Of a DNA stretch of 64,000 nucleotides, positions 9,129 to 18,031 are shown in pieces. Position numbers and translations under genes: made by a program. The DNA comes from Halomonas piscis (GTDB taxonomy: Bacteria > Pseudomonadota > Gammaproteobacteria > Pseudomonadales > Halomonadaceae): contig NZ_CP119391.1 of the NCBI RefSeq assembly GCF_031886125.1, forward strand, positions 2,294,001-2,358,000, given 5' to 3'. The stretch's first letter is position 1, and each line of letters begins with the position of its first letter. The notes under the pieces are model-generated. The model worked only from the letters and a program-made list of their open reading frames with translations. It had not been told where the DNA came from and did no database searches.

Positions 9129-10588
9129 CGCGCTGCCGGCGCCCGGCCGAGCCTGGGACTCAACGCTTCGCCGGCTACCACCATGACCACCAGGATGCAA
9201 ATCAGCCACGGCCAGTCCGCGGCAAGCGACACCTGATAGAGCCCCAGCGCATTGATAAAGATCACCACGATGCCCAGCGGGCTTACGTAGCGCACCATAA
9301 ACAGCCAGGCCGCATAGAGTACCGGCGGCAACGCCAGCTCGTCGCGAAACGTCTGGCTCTTGAGCACAAAGCCCGCCAGCACCACCATGCCAAGCCCCCC
9401 AAGCGGCATCAAGAAGCGCGACGTCAGATAGTCGAGCCAGTCAAAGAAATTCTTGCCCCCAAGCGTCCAGTCGGCGCCGACGTTGAACGACAGCATGGCA
9501 AGCGTGCTGATCAGCCAGAGTACGATACCCGCGCTCCAGGCCGCCTGGGGGCGCGACAGCCCCTTGTTGTCGCACAGCCAGGAGAGCGTGGCCTCGATCA
9601 TCGAAATAGAGGACGTCAGCGCGGCCATGGACAGCATGATAAAGAACAGCACGCCAAACAGCGTACCCAGCGGCATCGACTGAAACGCCAGCGGCAGACT
9701 CATGAAAATCAGCCCCGGGCCTTCGCCCGGGTCCATGCCGTTGGCGAAAATCGCCGGGAAAATGGCCAGCCCCGCCATCAGCGCCACAACGGTGTCGGCG
9801 ATGGCGACGCCAATGGCGGTGCGCCCGATGGAGGCGCTTTTGGGCAGGTAGCTGCCGTAGGTCAGAATCGCGCCGGAGGCAAGCGACAGGGTGAAAAAGG
9901 CGTGCCCCAGCGCTGCCAGCATTCCCGCGCTCGACAGGCTGTCGGCGTCAAAGGCAAACAAAAAGCGCACCGCCTCGCCGAAGCCGCCGGAAAAAAAACC
10001 GTAAACAATCAGCAGCAACAACATCAGCACCAGCCCCGGCATCATCCAGCCGACGCTTCTTTCGATGCCTTTCTGTACGCCCTTGCCGACGATGAACATG
10101 GTCGCCACCGTCACCAGCGTACTCCAGAGCCCCAGACTGATCGGACTCTGATTATGAGCGGTGAACACCGCCACCATGTCGTCCACGCTTGTGCCGCTGA
10201 TACCGCCGGTCAGCATCTTCCACACGTAGGCGAACGACCAGCCGGCCACCACCACGTAAAACGACAGAACCATGAAGCCGCAGAGCATACCCATCCAGCC
10301 CACCAGCGACCATACGGAACCGCGGTCGGACTCGTTGACCACGCGGCGGATAGCGTCCACGGGGCTCCCGCGCCCGCGCCGCCCGAGCGAAATCTCGGTC
10401 ATCATTACCGGAACGCCCACGGCAAAAATGCATACCAGATACACCAGCACAAAGGCGCCGCCGCCGAATTCGCCGGTAATATAGGGAAACTTCCAGATGT
10501 TCCCAAGCCCCACCGCCGAGCCGGTGGCCGCAAGTAGAAAGCCCCAGCGGCCCAGCCACTGCACGCGTGGTTGTTGTGACGTCGTCAT
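9125..10588 (-). CDS. Sodium-dependent transporter, NSS (SNF) family
   Basis: A 487-residue polytopic transporter of the neurotransmitter:sodium symporter family (LeuT fold). The N-terminal signature WGFLLAATGSAVGLGNIWKF holds the unwound TM1 sodium/substrate site, followed by FPYITGEFGGGAF. About 11-12 membrane segments are expected. Bacterial NSS members take up amino acids, tryptophan or tyrosine among them; the substrate cannot be assigned here. The start at 10588 is directly before the signature region, as usual. Confidence 0.92.
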   Translation of the reverse strand: MTTSQQPRVQWLGRWGFLLAATGSAVGLGNIWKFPYITGEFGGGAFVLVYLVCIFAVGVPVMMTEISLGRRGRGSPVDAIRRVVNESDRGSVWSLVGWMGMLCGFMVLSFYVVVAGWSFAYVWKMLTGGISGTSVDDMVAVFTAHNQSPISLGLWSTLVTVATMFIVGKGVQKGIERSVGWMMPGLVLMLLLLIVYGFFSGGFGEAVRFLFAFDADSLSSAGMLAALGHAFFTLSLASGAILTYGSYLPKSASIGRTAIGVAIADTVVALMAGLAIFPAIFANGMDPGEGPGLIFMSLPLAFQSMPLGTLFGVLFFIMLSMAALTSSISMIEATLSWLCDNKGLSRPQAAWSAGIVLWLISTLAMLSFNVGADWTLGGKNFFDWLDYLTSRFLMPLGGLGMVVLAGFVLKSQTFRDELALPPVLYAAWLFMVRYVSPLGIVVIFINALGLYQVSLAADWPWLICILVVMVVAGEALSPRLGRAPAAR

Positions 10589-10816
10589 GGATACTCCGTT
10601 ATTTGCGTCCGTTTCCCGGCCATGGCCTGTGCGCCGTATGGTAGGCGATTTTACCCGACCCGTGGCGCCCCGCCTATGGCTCGCCGCCCACCCCGCCTTG
10701 GGTTCTGCCTTTTACGCCCCCATCTGCTATCAAGGATGAGTCATGGCGGATCATGCCATAACTTGTCATGCCACGCGGCCGGCACCGCCGGCGCGCCCAT
10801 CCGGAAAGGAGTCATC

Positions 10817-12067
10817 ATGAGTCAGACCCAAGCCCCCTGGAAACAGCCCATGCCCGACGCGCAGTTCTCCCTGATGCGCGACATCCTCGCCGCCCCTAGC
10901 CCGGTAGGCCTGGAAGCAGCGATGACCTACGGCGTGCTCAAGCCGCACTTTGAGCGCTTCGCGCCAAAAGGCTGGCAGCTTCACCAGTTCAAGGGCAACG
11001 CCGGCGTGGTACTCGATACCCATCCCGGGCGCGACGACATGTTCAAGCTGATGCTCATCGGCCATGCCGACAAGATCCGCATGCAGGTGCGCTCCATCGG
11101 CGAAGACGGCAAAGTCTGGATCAATACCGACTCGTTCTTGCCCACGGTGCTCATCGGTCACGAGGTCAAGCTGTTCAGCGAAGACCCGGAAAAGCCCGGC
11201 GAATACCGCTGCCTGGAAGGCGGCACGGTCGAGGCGCTGGGCGCCATCCACTTCTCCGACCCGGCCCAGCGTTCCGGCGACAAGGGCATCAAGAAAGAGC
11301 AGATTTACCTTGACCTGCAGATTCACGGCGACAACAAGAAGCAGCAGGTGGAAAATCTCGGCGTCCGCCCGGGGGATTCGATCATCTTCAACCGCCCCAT
11401 CCGCCAGGGCTTCAGCCCGGATACTTTCTACGGCGCCTACCTGGATAACGGCCTGGGCTGCTTTGCCACCGCCGAAGTGGCCAGGCTGATTGCCGAAGCC
11501 GGCGGTACGGACAACGTAAGGGTGATGTTTGCCGTTGCCAGCTACGAGGAAATCGGCCGCTTCGGCAGCCGCGTGCTGGCCGGCGAGCTCAAGCCCGACG
11601 CGCTGATCGGCGTCGACGTCAACCACGACTACGTAGCGGCTCCCGGCATCGGTGACAAGCGCATGCAGCCGCTGGAAATGGGCAAGGGCTTCACCATGTC
11701 GGTGGGCTCGATCGCCAGCGAGCAGCTCAACCGCGTCATCGCCCAGGCCGCCGGCGATCACGACATTCCGCTACAGCGCGACATCGTCGGCGTGGACACC
11801 GGCACCGACGGCATGGCCGGCGTGCTGGCAAGCGTCGACTGCGCGGCGACGTCCATCGGCTTTCCCATCCGCAACATGCATACCATCTCGGAGACCGGCA
11901 ACACCCGGGACGTGCTCGCTGCCGTCCACGCCCTGACCTATACCATTCAGGCGCTGGACAAGAGGGAAAACCTCGAGCGCGAGTTCCTCGACAACCATCC
12001 GCGGCTGGACAACGCCCGCCCGCTTTCCCACCAGGGCAGCAACAAGCCCGACGACGAAGGCGAATAG
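10817..12067 (+). CDS. M42-family metallo-aminopeptidase
   Basis: A 416-residue co-catalytic zinc peptidase of family M42. Likely metal and catalytic positions are visible: the HADK segment (LIGHADKIRMQV), the aspartate in GAYLDNGLG, the EE pair in VASYEEIGRFGS, the aspartate in IGVDVNHDY and a late histidine in RNMHTISETG. The ATG at 10817 has a strong GGAAAGGAG. The sequence resembles the M42 peptidases annotated in NAGGN osmoprotectant clusters, but the other genes of that cluster are not adjacent, so that role is only a possibility. Confidence 0.88.
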   Translation: MSQTQAPWKQPMPDAQFSLMRDILAAPSPVGLEAAMTYGVLKPHFERFAPKGWQLHQFKGNAGVVLDTHPGRDDMFKLMLIGHADKIRMQVRSIGEDGKVWINTDSFLPTVLIGHEVKLFSEDPEKPGEYRCLEGGTVEALGAIHFSDPAQRSGDKGIKKEQIYLDLQIHGDNKKQQVENLGVRPGDSIIFNRPIRQGFSPDTFYGAYLDNGLGCFATAEVARLIAEAGGTDNVRVMFAVASYEEIGRFGSRVLAGELKPDALIGVDVNHDYVAAPGIGDKRMQPLEMGKGFTMSVGSIASEQLNRVIAQAAGDHDIPLQRDIVGVDTGTDGMAGVLASVDCAATSIGFPIRNMHTISETGNTRDVLAAVHALTYTIQALDKRENLEREFLDNHPRLDNARPLSHQGSNKPDDEGE

Positions 12068-12159
12068 CGCGCAAGGCCGGGCAGGGGCCAGGCGGGAAGC
12101 GGCCTCGCCGCCCTCCAGAACAAGATTAGCGGACTAAACGCCAACTTGGTAAAATAGCG

Positions 12160-12246
12160 CCCGCCGGTTTTCAAACGGTGTTCTTGATGGGTTGAACTTG
12201 CCCTTCTGTTGTCGACACGCCGTCCTGGGAACCGGCGGGTTTTTTT
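12160..12246 (+). promoter_or_regulatory. Structured leader with terminator-like stem before the PAP2 gene
   Basis: A perfect 10-bp stem, CCCGCCGGTT (12160-12169) with AACCGGCGGG (12230-12239), is followed directly by seven T residues. The 60-base interior can form further pairs: ACGGTGT with ACACGCCGT (imperfect) and GGG with CCC around 12189-12203. A possible -10 box, TAAAAT, lies at 12150-12155; no convincing -35 is seen. It could be an attenuator, a small RNA with its own terminator or a regulatory 5' leader of the gene starting 24 bases downstream. Confidence 0.6.
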
Positions 12247-12270
12247 ATCCGCTGCGCCCCGGAGACCACC

Positions 12271-12996
12271 ATGCTCGCCCGCCGAATCCTGATTCTGAAC
12301 GCCCTCGGCGTTGCCCTGCTGCTCAGCTGGGTAACGCCGTCTTTTACCGTCTGGGCCTACCTTGACGACGCCGTTTTCTGGTTTTTCAATCACACCATCA
12401 GCGTCGACAATCCGCGCTGGAACGTGCTGCTTGCCGCGCTCAACAACCGCAAGTTCGACATGGTCATCATGTTCGCCATGCTGGCGATCATGGTCAGCGC
12501 CAGCTACCGCGACAGGCAGGGCGGCTATCGGCGCTGGTTCGGCATCGGCGTGACCATGCTGATCACCGCCGGGCTGATGAACGAGCTGGTACGCAACCTG
12601 ATTACCTACTCTCACCCCAGTCCGACGAAGGTGTTCGACGACGCCAACCTGCTGTCCCAGCTTGTACACTTCGCCACCAAGGACCAGGCCGGCAACAGCT
12701 TTCCCGGCGATCACGGCATCATGGCGATGATCTTTGCCGCCTTCATGCTGACCTTTGGCGACCGCGCCACGCGCATTGCCAGCCTGCTGCTGGTAGCCTG
12801 TGCGGTAGTGCCTCGGGTCATGGCCGGGGCCCACTGGCTGAGCGACGTCCTCGTCGGCTCGCTTTCCATCGTGCTGCTGCTGCTACCCTGGGTGCTGTGT
12901 ACGCCCATCGCCCGCCGGTGCAGCGCCGCCATCACCCGCGCTCTGGAGCGCGGCGAACAGAAACTCGCTGCCCTGCGTGCGCGCCGGCCCCATTGA
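12271..12996 (+). CDS. PAP2-family phosphatase, LpxT-like
   Basis: A 241-residue inner-membrane PAP2 phosphatase/phosphotransferase with about six membrane segments. The three PAP2 motifs are present in degenerate form: SHPSPTKVFDD after RNLITY, SFPGDHG with the catalytic histidine, and AHWLSDVLVGS. The HPSPTKVFDD and SFPGDHG details resemble LpxT, which moves phosphate from undecaprenyl pyrophosphate to lipid A, altering cationic-peptide resistance. General undecaprenyl-pyrophosphate phosphatase activity is the alternative. The ATG has GGAG at 12261. Confidence 0.8.
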   Translation: MLARRILILNALGVALLLSWVTPSFTVWAYLDDAVFWFFNHTISVDNPRWNVLLAALNNRKFDMVIMFAMLAIMVSASYRDRQGGYRRWFGIGVTMLITAGLMNELVRNLITYSHPSPTKVFDDANLLSQLVHFATKDQAGNSFPGDHGIMAMIFAAFMLTFGDRATRIASLLLVACAVVPRVMAGAHWLSDVLVGSLSIVLLLLPWVLCTPIARRCSAAITRALERGEQKLAALRARRPH

Positions 12997-13045
12997 GCCC
13001 GCTAACGCTAGCCCGGGCAGCCGCTAGACACTCCGGGAGAAGTAC

Positions 13046-14503
13046 ATGGGAGAACATAAAGAAGCGCAAGGAAACGCGTCCGGTTCAGGCACCGCTGCGC
13101 GTATCGGCCTGGTTCTGGGGCCGCTGTGGCTGCTGATAACCTGGGTGTTACCGGCCCCGGCCGGCATGTCGGAGGCCGCCTGGTCGTGCCTCGGCATCGC
13201 CCTGTTGATGGCGACCTGGTGGTCCACCGAGGCCATCCCGATTCCGGCCACGTCGCTGCTGCCCCTGGTGCTGGTGCCGGCGTTCGGCATCGATACCGTC
13301 AAGGCGACCTCGGCCAGCTACGCCAATCCCATCATCTTTTTGTTTCTGGGCGGCTTTCTGATCGGCATCGCCATGCAGCGCTGGGACCTTCACCGGCGCA
13401 TCGCCCTGCTGGTGCTGCGCCTCGTCGGCTCCCAGCCCCGGCGCCAGATTGCCGGCTTCATGCTGGCGACCGGCTTTTTGAGCATGTGGGTATCCAACAC
13501 CGCCACGTCGATCATGATGCTGCCCATCGGCATGTCGGTGATCACCCTGCTCGATGACAGCGACCCCAAAGAGCTTGCTCGCTACGCCACCGCGCTGCTG
13601 CTGGCCATTGCCTACTCTGCCAGCATCGGCGGTATTGCCACCCTGATCGGCACGCCGCCCAACGCCCTGCTGGCAGGCTATCTGCTCAACGAGCAGAACA
13701 TCGACATCGGTTTTGCCCAGTGGATGCTGGTCGGGGTGCCTGTCAGCCTTTCCATGATGGCGCTGGCCTGGCTGTGGCTTGGCCGCGGCGGCTTCAAGAT
13801 CAACACCGGCGAGGACAGCGGCGCCATGATCCGCCAGGAGCTGGCGCGCCTGGGCCGCATGACCCGGGCAGAAAAGCGCGTGGGCTGCGTCTTCGTGCTA
13901 GCCGCTCTGGCGTGGATTTGCCGCCCGCTACTCAACAGCGCCGGTCTGGACTGGCTCTCGGATACCGGCATTGCCATCGCCGCCGGCATTGCGCTGTTTT
14001 TGATCCCCAGCGGCCAGCAGGACGGCCAGCGCCTGCTCAGCTGGCCGGAAGCGGAAAAGCTGCCCTGGGGCGTACTGCTGCTCTTTGGCGGCGGCCTGGC
14101 GCTGGCCGGGGCCATCACCCAGTCGGAGCTGGCCGACTGGATCGCCGAGCAGCTGGCCCTGCTGAGCACGGTGCCATTGCTTGCGCTGATTGCCTCTGTG
14201 GTGCTGGTCATCATCTTCCTCACCGAGGTCACCTCCAACACCGCCACGGCGGCCGCCTTTCTGCCCCTGCTGGGTGCGCTGGCGGTGTCCATCAACCACG
14301 AGATACTGCTGATCACGGTGCCGGCTGCCATTGCCGCCAGCTGCGCGTTCATGATGCCGGTGGCCACGCCGCCCAACGCCATCGTGTTTGCCACCGGGCA
14401 CATGAGGATCCAGTCCATGATCCGAGCCGGCTTCGCCCTCAACCTGGCGGGCACCGCCGTTGTCACCCTGCTGGTCTACCTGCTGATCACGCTGCTCTGG
14501 TAG
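13046..14503 (+). CDS. DASS-family sodium/dicarboxylate (anion) symporter
   Basis: A 485-residue SLC13/DASS transporter with about 11-12 membrane helices. Both SNT motifs that bind sodium and the substrate carboxylate are present: VSNTATSIMMLP in the first half and TSNTATAAAFLP in the second, along with GTPPNALLAG. Substrates in this family are succinate, malate, citrate or sulfate; the exact one cannot be deduced. The ATG at 13046 is preceded by GGGAGAAGTAC. Confidence 0.92.
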   Translation: MGEHKEAQGNASGSGTAARIGLVLGPLWLLITWVLPAPAGMSEAAWSCLGIALLMATWWSTEAIPIPATSLLPLVLVPAFGIDTVKATSASYANPIIFLFLGGFLIGIAMQRWDLHRRIALLVLRLVGSQPRRQIAGFMLATGFLSMWVSNTATSIMMLPIGMSVITLLDDSDPKELARYATALLLAIAYSASIGGIATLIGTPPNALLAGYLLNEQNIDIGFAQWMLVGVPVSLSMMALAWLWLGRGGFKINTGEDSGAMIRQELARLGRMTRAEKRVGCVFVLAALAWICRPLLNSAGLDWLSDTGIAIAAGIALFLIPSGQQDGQRLLSWPEAEKLPWGVLLLFGGGLALAGAITQSELADWIAEQLALLSTVPLLALIASVVLVIIFLTEVTSNTATAAAFLPLLGALAVSINHEILLITVPAAIAASCAFMMPVATPPNAIVFATGHMRIQSMIRAGFALNLAGTAVVTLLVYLLITLLW

Positions 14504-14578
14504 CGCCCTACTGGTCTAATTGCCGGCGCTACGCAAGGCGCCGGCGCTACCGGCGCCTGACCCAGCTACCCCGATACA

Positions 14579-14613
14579 GCAAGGCCCCCGATGGCAACCA
14601 CCGGGGGCCTTGC
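14579..14613. terminator. Bidirectional terminator-like hairpin
   Basis: A perfect 12-bp stem (GCAAGGCCCCCG / CGGGGGCCTTGC) between the DASS gene and the convergent DUF411 gene. There is no T-tract on either side, so it may be weak or only an mRNA 3'-end stabiliser. A second hairpin (AGGCGCCG / CGGCGCCT) is at 14536-14558. Confidence 0.55.
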
Positions 14614-14629
14614 ACCGTTTGCGCTCCGC

Positions 14630-15070
14630 TTAAAGCGTCATGTAGGACGCGGCTTCGTGCTCGCTGAAGGTATAGACGTGATAAGGCTCGGTCTTGGCGC
14701 CCGGCATCCCCGGCGTGCCGATGGGCATGCCGGCAAGGCCGATACCGGCAGTGGCCGGCGCATCGTCGAAAAACGCCTCCAGCGCAGCCATGGGCACGTG
14801 ACCCTCGATCCAGTAATCGCCGATCTTGACCGTATGGCAGGAACCCTTGCCGTAGGGCACGCCGGCCCGGGTCTTGATCTCGTTCATGTCGGCATCGCTG
14901 ACCACGCTGACATCCACGCCCTGGGCTTCTAGGTGGCGGGCATAGGCGTCGCAGCACAGGCACTGCGGGTTCTTGTAGAGCGTGGCGGTTTCCGGCAGCG
15001 CGGCCTGGGCGGCGGTAGCGCTCAGTGACGTCAAGCCGGCCAGCAGTAGCGGGGTGAATACGCGGCGCAT
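14630..15070 (-). CDS. DUF411 exported protein, copper-related
   Basis: A 146-residue protein with a cleavable signal peptide (to about AQA at residue 23). The mature part starts with TLYKNPQCLCCDAYARHLE; the CxCC cluster and a later GKGSCHTVKIGDYWIEGHVP are standard for DUF411, a family often found near copper-resistance genes. Its periplasmic role is unproven; copper binding is inferred from the cysteines, methionine-rich GMPIGTPGMPG and nearby PCuAC and SCO genes. The ATG has GGAGAACGCC before it. Confidence 0.85.
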   Translation of the reverse strand: MRRVFTPLLLAGLTSLSATAAQAALPETATLYKNPQCLCCDAYARHLEAQGVDVSVVSDADMNEIKTRAGVPYGKGSCHTVKIGDYWIEGHVPMAALEAFFDDAPATAGIGLAGMPIGTPGMPGAKTEPYHVYTFSEHEAASYMTL

Positions 15071-15162
15071 GGCGTTCTCCGTGTTGGTTCGTTCAAGTGC
15101 ATTCGTAGGCCCGGCGCTATTACGCCACGGGTCGCGGCCTGCCGGAGCTCGTCAGATCATAC

Positions 15163-15185
15163 GACCTGCGGGCGGCCCGCAGGTC
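15163..15185. repeat. Perfect 10-bp inverted repeat
   Basis: GACCTGCGGG and CCCGCAGGTC separated by three bases, in the 182-base gap between the DUF411 gene start and the BCCT gene end. It could end BCCT transcription, although no T-run follows on the minus strand. Confidence 0.4.
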
Positions 15186-15252
15186 AAGCGCTGACGCCTC
15201 CGCTAAGCCGCCAATTGCCATAACGTTGACCGGCAGCAAGAAGGCCGCGTTT

Positions 15253-16863
15253 TTACAAGTCCGCCGTGCGCGGCGGCTCGCCCACGCTGGCTTTCTTGAT
15301 ATCCTCCTGGCGCAGCCCGCGAAACAGCCCGACCATCATGATGAAGGCCAGGATAAAGATCGGCAGGCCGATCACCGTAATGACCTGCTGCAGCGCCAAC
15401 AGCCCGGTCTCTCCGGCCAGCACGATGAGCATGGCCGCCAGCACCCCTTCAGAAATCCCCCAGAAAAGCCGCTGGCGAACCGGGCCCGGATCCGGCGTGC
15501 CTGTGCACAGCATGTCGACCACCAGCGACGCCGAGTCCGACGAGGTAGCAAAAAAGATGGCCACGATCAGCACCGCCAGCCCCTTGATGACGGTGGCAAA
15601 GGGGAAGTGCTCAAAGAAGGCGAACATGGCCAGCGGTATGCTGTCTTCCACCGCGGCGGACAGCGCCCCGGCCTGCTCGCCCAGCGCTGCGCGAGCGTCG
15701 GCGCCGATACCATCGATCTCCATGGCCGACCAGCCAAAAATCGAGAACCACACCAGGGTAAAAATCGACGGCGCAAACAGCACCCCGAGCACGAACTCGC
15801 GGATGGTGCGCCCGCGAGAGATCCGCGCCACGAAAATGCCGATGAACGGCGACCAGGTCACCGTCCACGCCCAGTAGAAGACGGTCCAGTTGCCCTGCCA
15901 GCCCCAGCCGCCGTTTTGCTGCTGGTACTGGGCCAGGGTGTCGTTCCAGAACGCCATGGGCACGATATTGGCAATATAGAGGCCGAACGTCTCGATGGTG
16001 GCGCGCAGCAAAAATACCGTCGAGCCGGTAAAGAGCACGAAAAACATCAGCCCCACGGCCATGCCGATGTTGATGTTGGAAAGCAGCTTGATCCCCGCGT
16101 CCAGCCCGGCAACGATCGAGCCCACGGCGACCGCCGTCAGCAGCGTAATGATGATGACCTTGGGCGTGACGGCGTTGGGAATACCGAACAGCTCGCTTAG
16201 GCCCGCATTGATCTGCTGGGTGCCAAGGCCGATGGATACCGCCACCCCGAACAGCGTGCCCAGCACTGCAAAGACGTCCAGCGTCTTGCCCAGCGGGCCG
16301 TAGATGCGATCTCCGATCAGCGGATAGAACACCGAGCTGTAGCGCATGGGGAGATCATAGCGATAAATAAAGTAGGCAAAAGCAAGGCCCGGCAGGGTGA
16401 AAATCGCCCAGGTGTGCAGACCCAGATGATAGATGGCAAAGCCGATGGCATCGTCGGCTGCCTCCACGGTAAAGGCGTCCACGTCCGGACGCGGCGGGTT
16501 GGAAAAGTGCGATATCGGCTCGGCCACGCCCCAGAACATCAGCACGGTGCCGATCCCGCCGGCAAACAGCATGGTGAACCAGGAGACGTTGCCGTAGTCG
16601 GGCCTGGCGTCGTTGCCGCCCAGGCGAATGGCGCCGTAACGGCTGATGGCAACCCAGAGCAGAAACGCCACCCAGCTGGTCACCCCGAAAATGAAGAACC
16701 AGCCCAGGTTGGTCACAATCCACAGGCGTCCGGCGCCAAAGGCATCCTCGATCATTTCGGGGATCAGCAGCAGCGTCACCAGAAACACCACCATGATGCC
16801 CGCGGCAATAAAAAAGATAACGGGGTCCGTTCTCAGGCCAAGCCTGCGCGCCAGTTTCTCCAT
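15253..16863 (-). CDS. BCCT-family compatible-solute transporter
   Basis: A 536-residue betaine/carnitine/choline-type transporter with about 12 membrane helices. The tryptophan-rich substrate region WAWTVTWSPFIGIFVARISRG (given here as WTVTWSPFIGIF) is the BCCT signature, and ATSSDSASLVVDML follows. The start MEKLARR at 16863 has AAGGA 8 bases upstream and is preferred over a start 13 codons further out. Import of glycine betaine, choline or ectoine during salt stress is the likely role in a halophile; the specific solute is not determined. Confidence 0.92.
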   Translation of the reverse strand: MEKLARRLGLRTDPVIFFIAAGIMVVFLVTLLLIPEMIEDAFGAGRLWIVTNLGWFFIFGVTSWVAFLLWVAISRYGAIRLGGNDARPDYGNVSWFTMLFAGGIGTVLMFWGVAEPISHFSNPPRPDVDAFTVEAADDAIGFAIYHLGLHTWAIFTLPGLAFAYFIYRYDLPMRYSSVFYPLIGDRIYGPLGKTLDVFAVLGTLFGVAVSIGLGTQQINAGLSELFGIPNAVTPKVIIITLLTAVAVGSIVAGLDAGIKLLSNINIGMAVGLMFFVLFTGSTVFLLRATIETFGLYIANIVPMAFWNDTLAQYQQQNGGWGWQGNWTVFYWAWTVTWSPFIGIFVARISRGRTIREFVLGVLFAPSIFTLVWFSIFGWSAMEIDGIGADARAALGEQAGALSAAVEDSIPLAMFAFFEHFPFATVIKGLAVLIVAIFFATSSDSASLVVDMLCTGTPDPGPVRQRLFWGISEGVLAAMLIVLAGETGLLALQQVITVIGLPIFILAFIMMVGLFRGLRQEDIKKASVGEPPRTADL

Positions 16864-17080
16864 CGTTGTTATCCTTGTGGTAGAGAAAGGGAAAGGAAAC
16901 AAGGCGGAGAAAAGAGTCCGCTACGTGCAGCGCCTTGCCTCACCTCTCAGATTAGAAGCACAACCGCCAGGTGTCGAACATGGCGGTTGGCCAGGCCGGC
17001 ATATCCGGCAGCCCCGGGTGCCGAGTGCCATAATGTCGCACGCCGTTGCCCGCCGCGAGCGAGCGGCATAAACTTGATCC

Positions 17081-17428
17081 ATGACAACATCCCGCTCTTT
17101 TTGGCTGGTCCTCGCCCTGCCGGTTGTGGTAAGCGCAGCGCTTGGCGCGCTGATATTCGGCGGCGAGGCGGTGTCCGACAGCGACGTCGAAGCCGATATC
17201 CAGCAAGCCCTGGCCGAGCAGACCGCTGCCAGCGTCTTCGAGCTGCGCAATCTCCAGGAAGTCCAGTACGGCTACGGCATCTGCGGCTCCTACCGCCCGC
17301 TTGACGGCAGCAGCGGCTACGCGTCCTTTTTCTACGATACGGTCAATCACAGGGTAGTGCGCGACGCCAGCTCCCGGGCGTTCACTTCCCACTGCGACCT
17401 GTCGGCCATCTGCCGGGATACTCGCTAG
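17081..17428 (+). CDS. Exported protein of unknown function
   Basis: A 115-residue protein with one N-terminal hydrophobic segment (about residues 7-27) acting as a signal or anchor, then a small soluble domain with three cysteines (GYGICGSYR, TSHCDLSAIC). It ends 34 bases before the PCuAC gene on the same strand and may be co-transcribed with the copper genes. No family is recognised. The context suggests an envelope role only. Confidence 0.65.
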   Translation: MTTSRSFWLVLALPVVVSAALGALIFGGEAVSDSDVEADIQQALAEQTAASVFELRNLQEVQYGYGICGSYRPLDGSSGYASFFYDTVNHRVVRDASSRAFTSHCDLSAICRDTR

Positions 17429-17462
17429 TTTTTTTCCGTCCTCATGACACAGGAGCCATGCC

Positions 17463-17912
17463 TTGCCCCCGCTTTCGTTTGCCCACCGCCTTCCCACCCT
17501 GCTACTGGGGGTCTTGCTGCTGACCGCCGGCAGCGCTGCCGCTGCCAGCCTTGAAGCCACCGACGCCAGGCTGCGGCTGCTTCCCGGCGACCTTCCCGGC
17601 GCCGGCTATTTCACCCTGAACAACACAGGCGATACCCCTGTCACACTCACCGGCGCCGCAAGCGAAGCCTTTGACAAGGTGATGCTGCACCAAAGCATCG
17701 AAGAGGACGGCATGGCCAACATGCACGCGGTTGACGCCGTCGAGGTGGCGCCGGAGAGCACTTTCACCTTTGCTCCCAAGGGGCACCATCTGATGCTCAT
17801 GCAGCGCAGCGCGGATCTCTCCGTGGGCGACAGCGTCACTGTCGAGCTTGAGTTTCAGCAGCGCGACCCGCTGAAGGTGACCTTTGACGTAGTCTCGCCG
17901 GCCGAGCGCTAA
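17463..17912 (+). CDS. PCuAC periplasmic copper chaperone
   Basis: A 149-residue exported copper(I) chaperone. A signal peptide ends near AAA at residue 27. The mature domain shows the H(M)X10MX21HXM-type ligand set: MLHQS, MANMH and later GHHLMLM. PCuAC donates copper to cytochrome oxidase CuA sites together with SCO proteins, and a SCO gene follows. The start is TTG at 17463, 7 bases after AGGAG (17451-17455); an ATG at 17458 is in another frame and would stop after 21 codons. Confidence 0.88.
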   Translation: MPPLSFAHRLPTLLLGVLLLTAGSAAAASLEATDARLRLLPGDLPGAGYFTLNNTGDTPVTLTGAASEAFDKVMLHQSIEEDGMANMHAVDAVEVAPESTFTFAPKGHHLMLMQRSADLSVGDSVTVELEFQQRDPLKVTFDVVSPAER

Positions 17913-18031
17913 GCGCCAGGGCGCCTAGCGCCGTAAAGGCGGTCTGGAGGGCTTAGCCGGCGGAGGAAAGCGCGAACGCCGGCGGAAAAGAGCTTTCAGA
18001 CGAAGCTAGAAAACAGCAAGGAAAGGGGAAA

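Noticed and set aside
17458..17523. ATG at 17458 as start of the PCuAC gene
   Set aside because: It is out of frame and ends after 21 codons; the TTG at 17463 keeps the frame and has suitable ribosome-site spacing.
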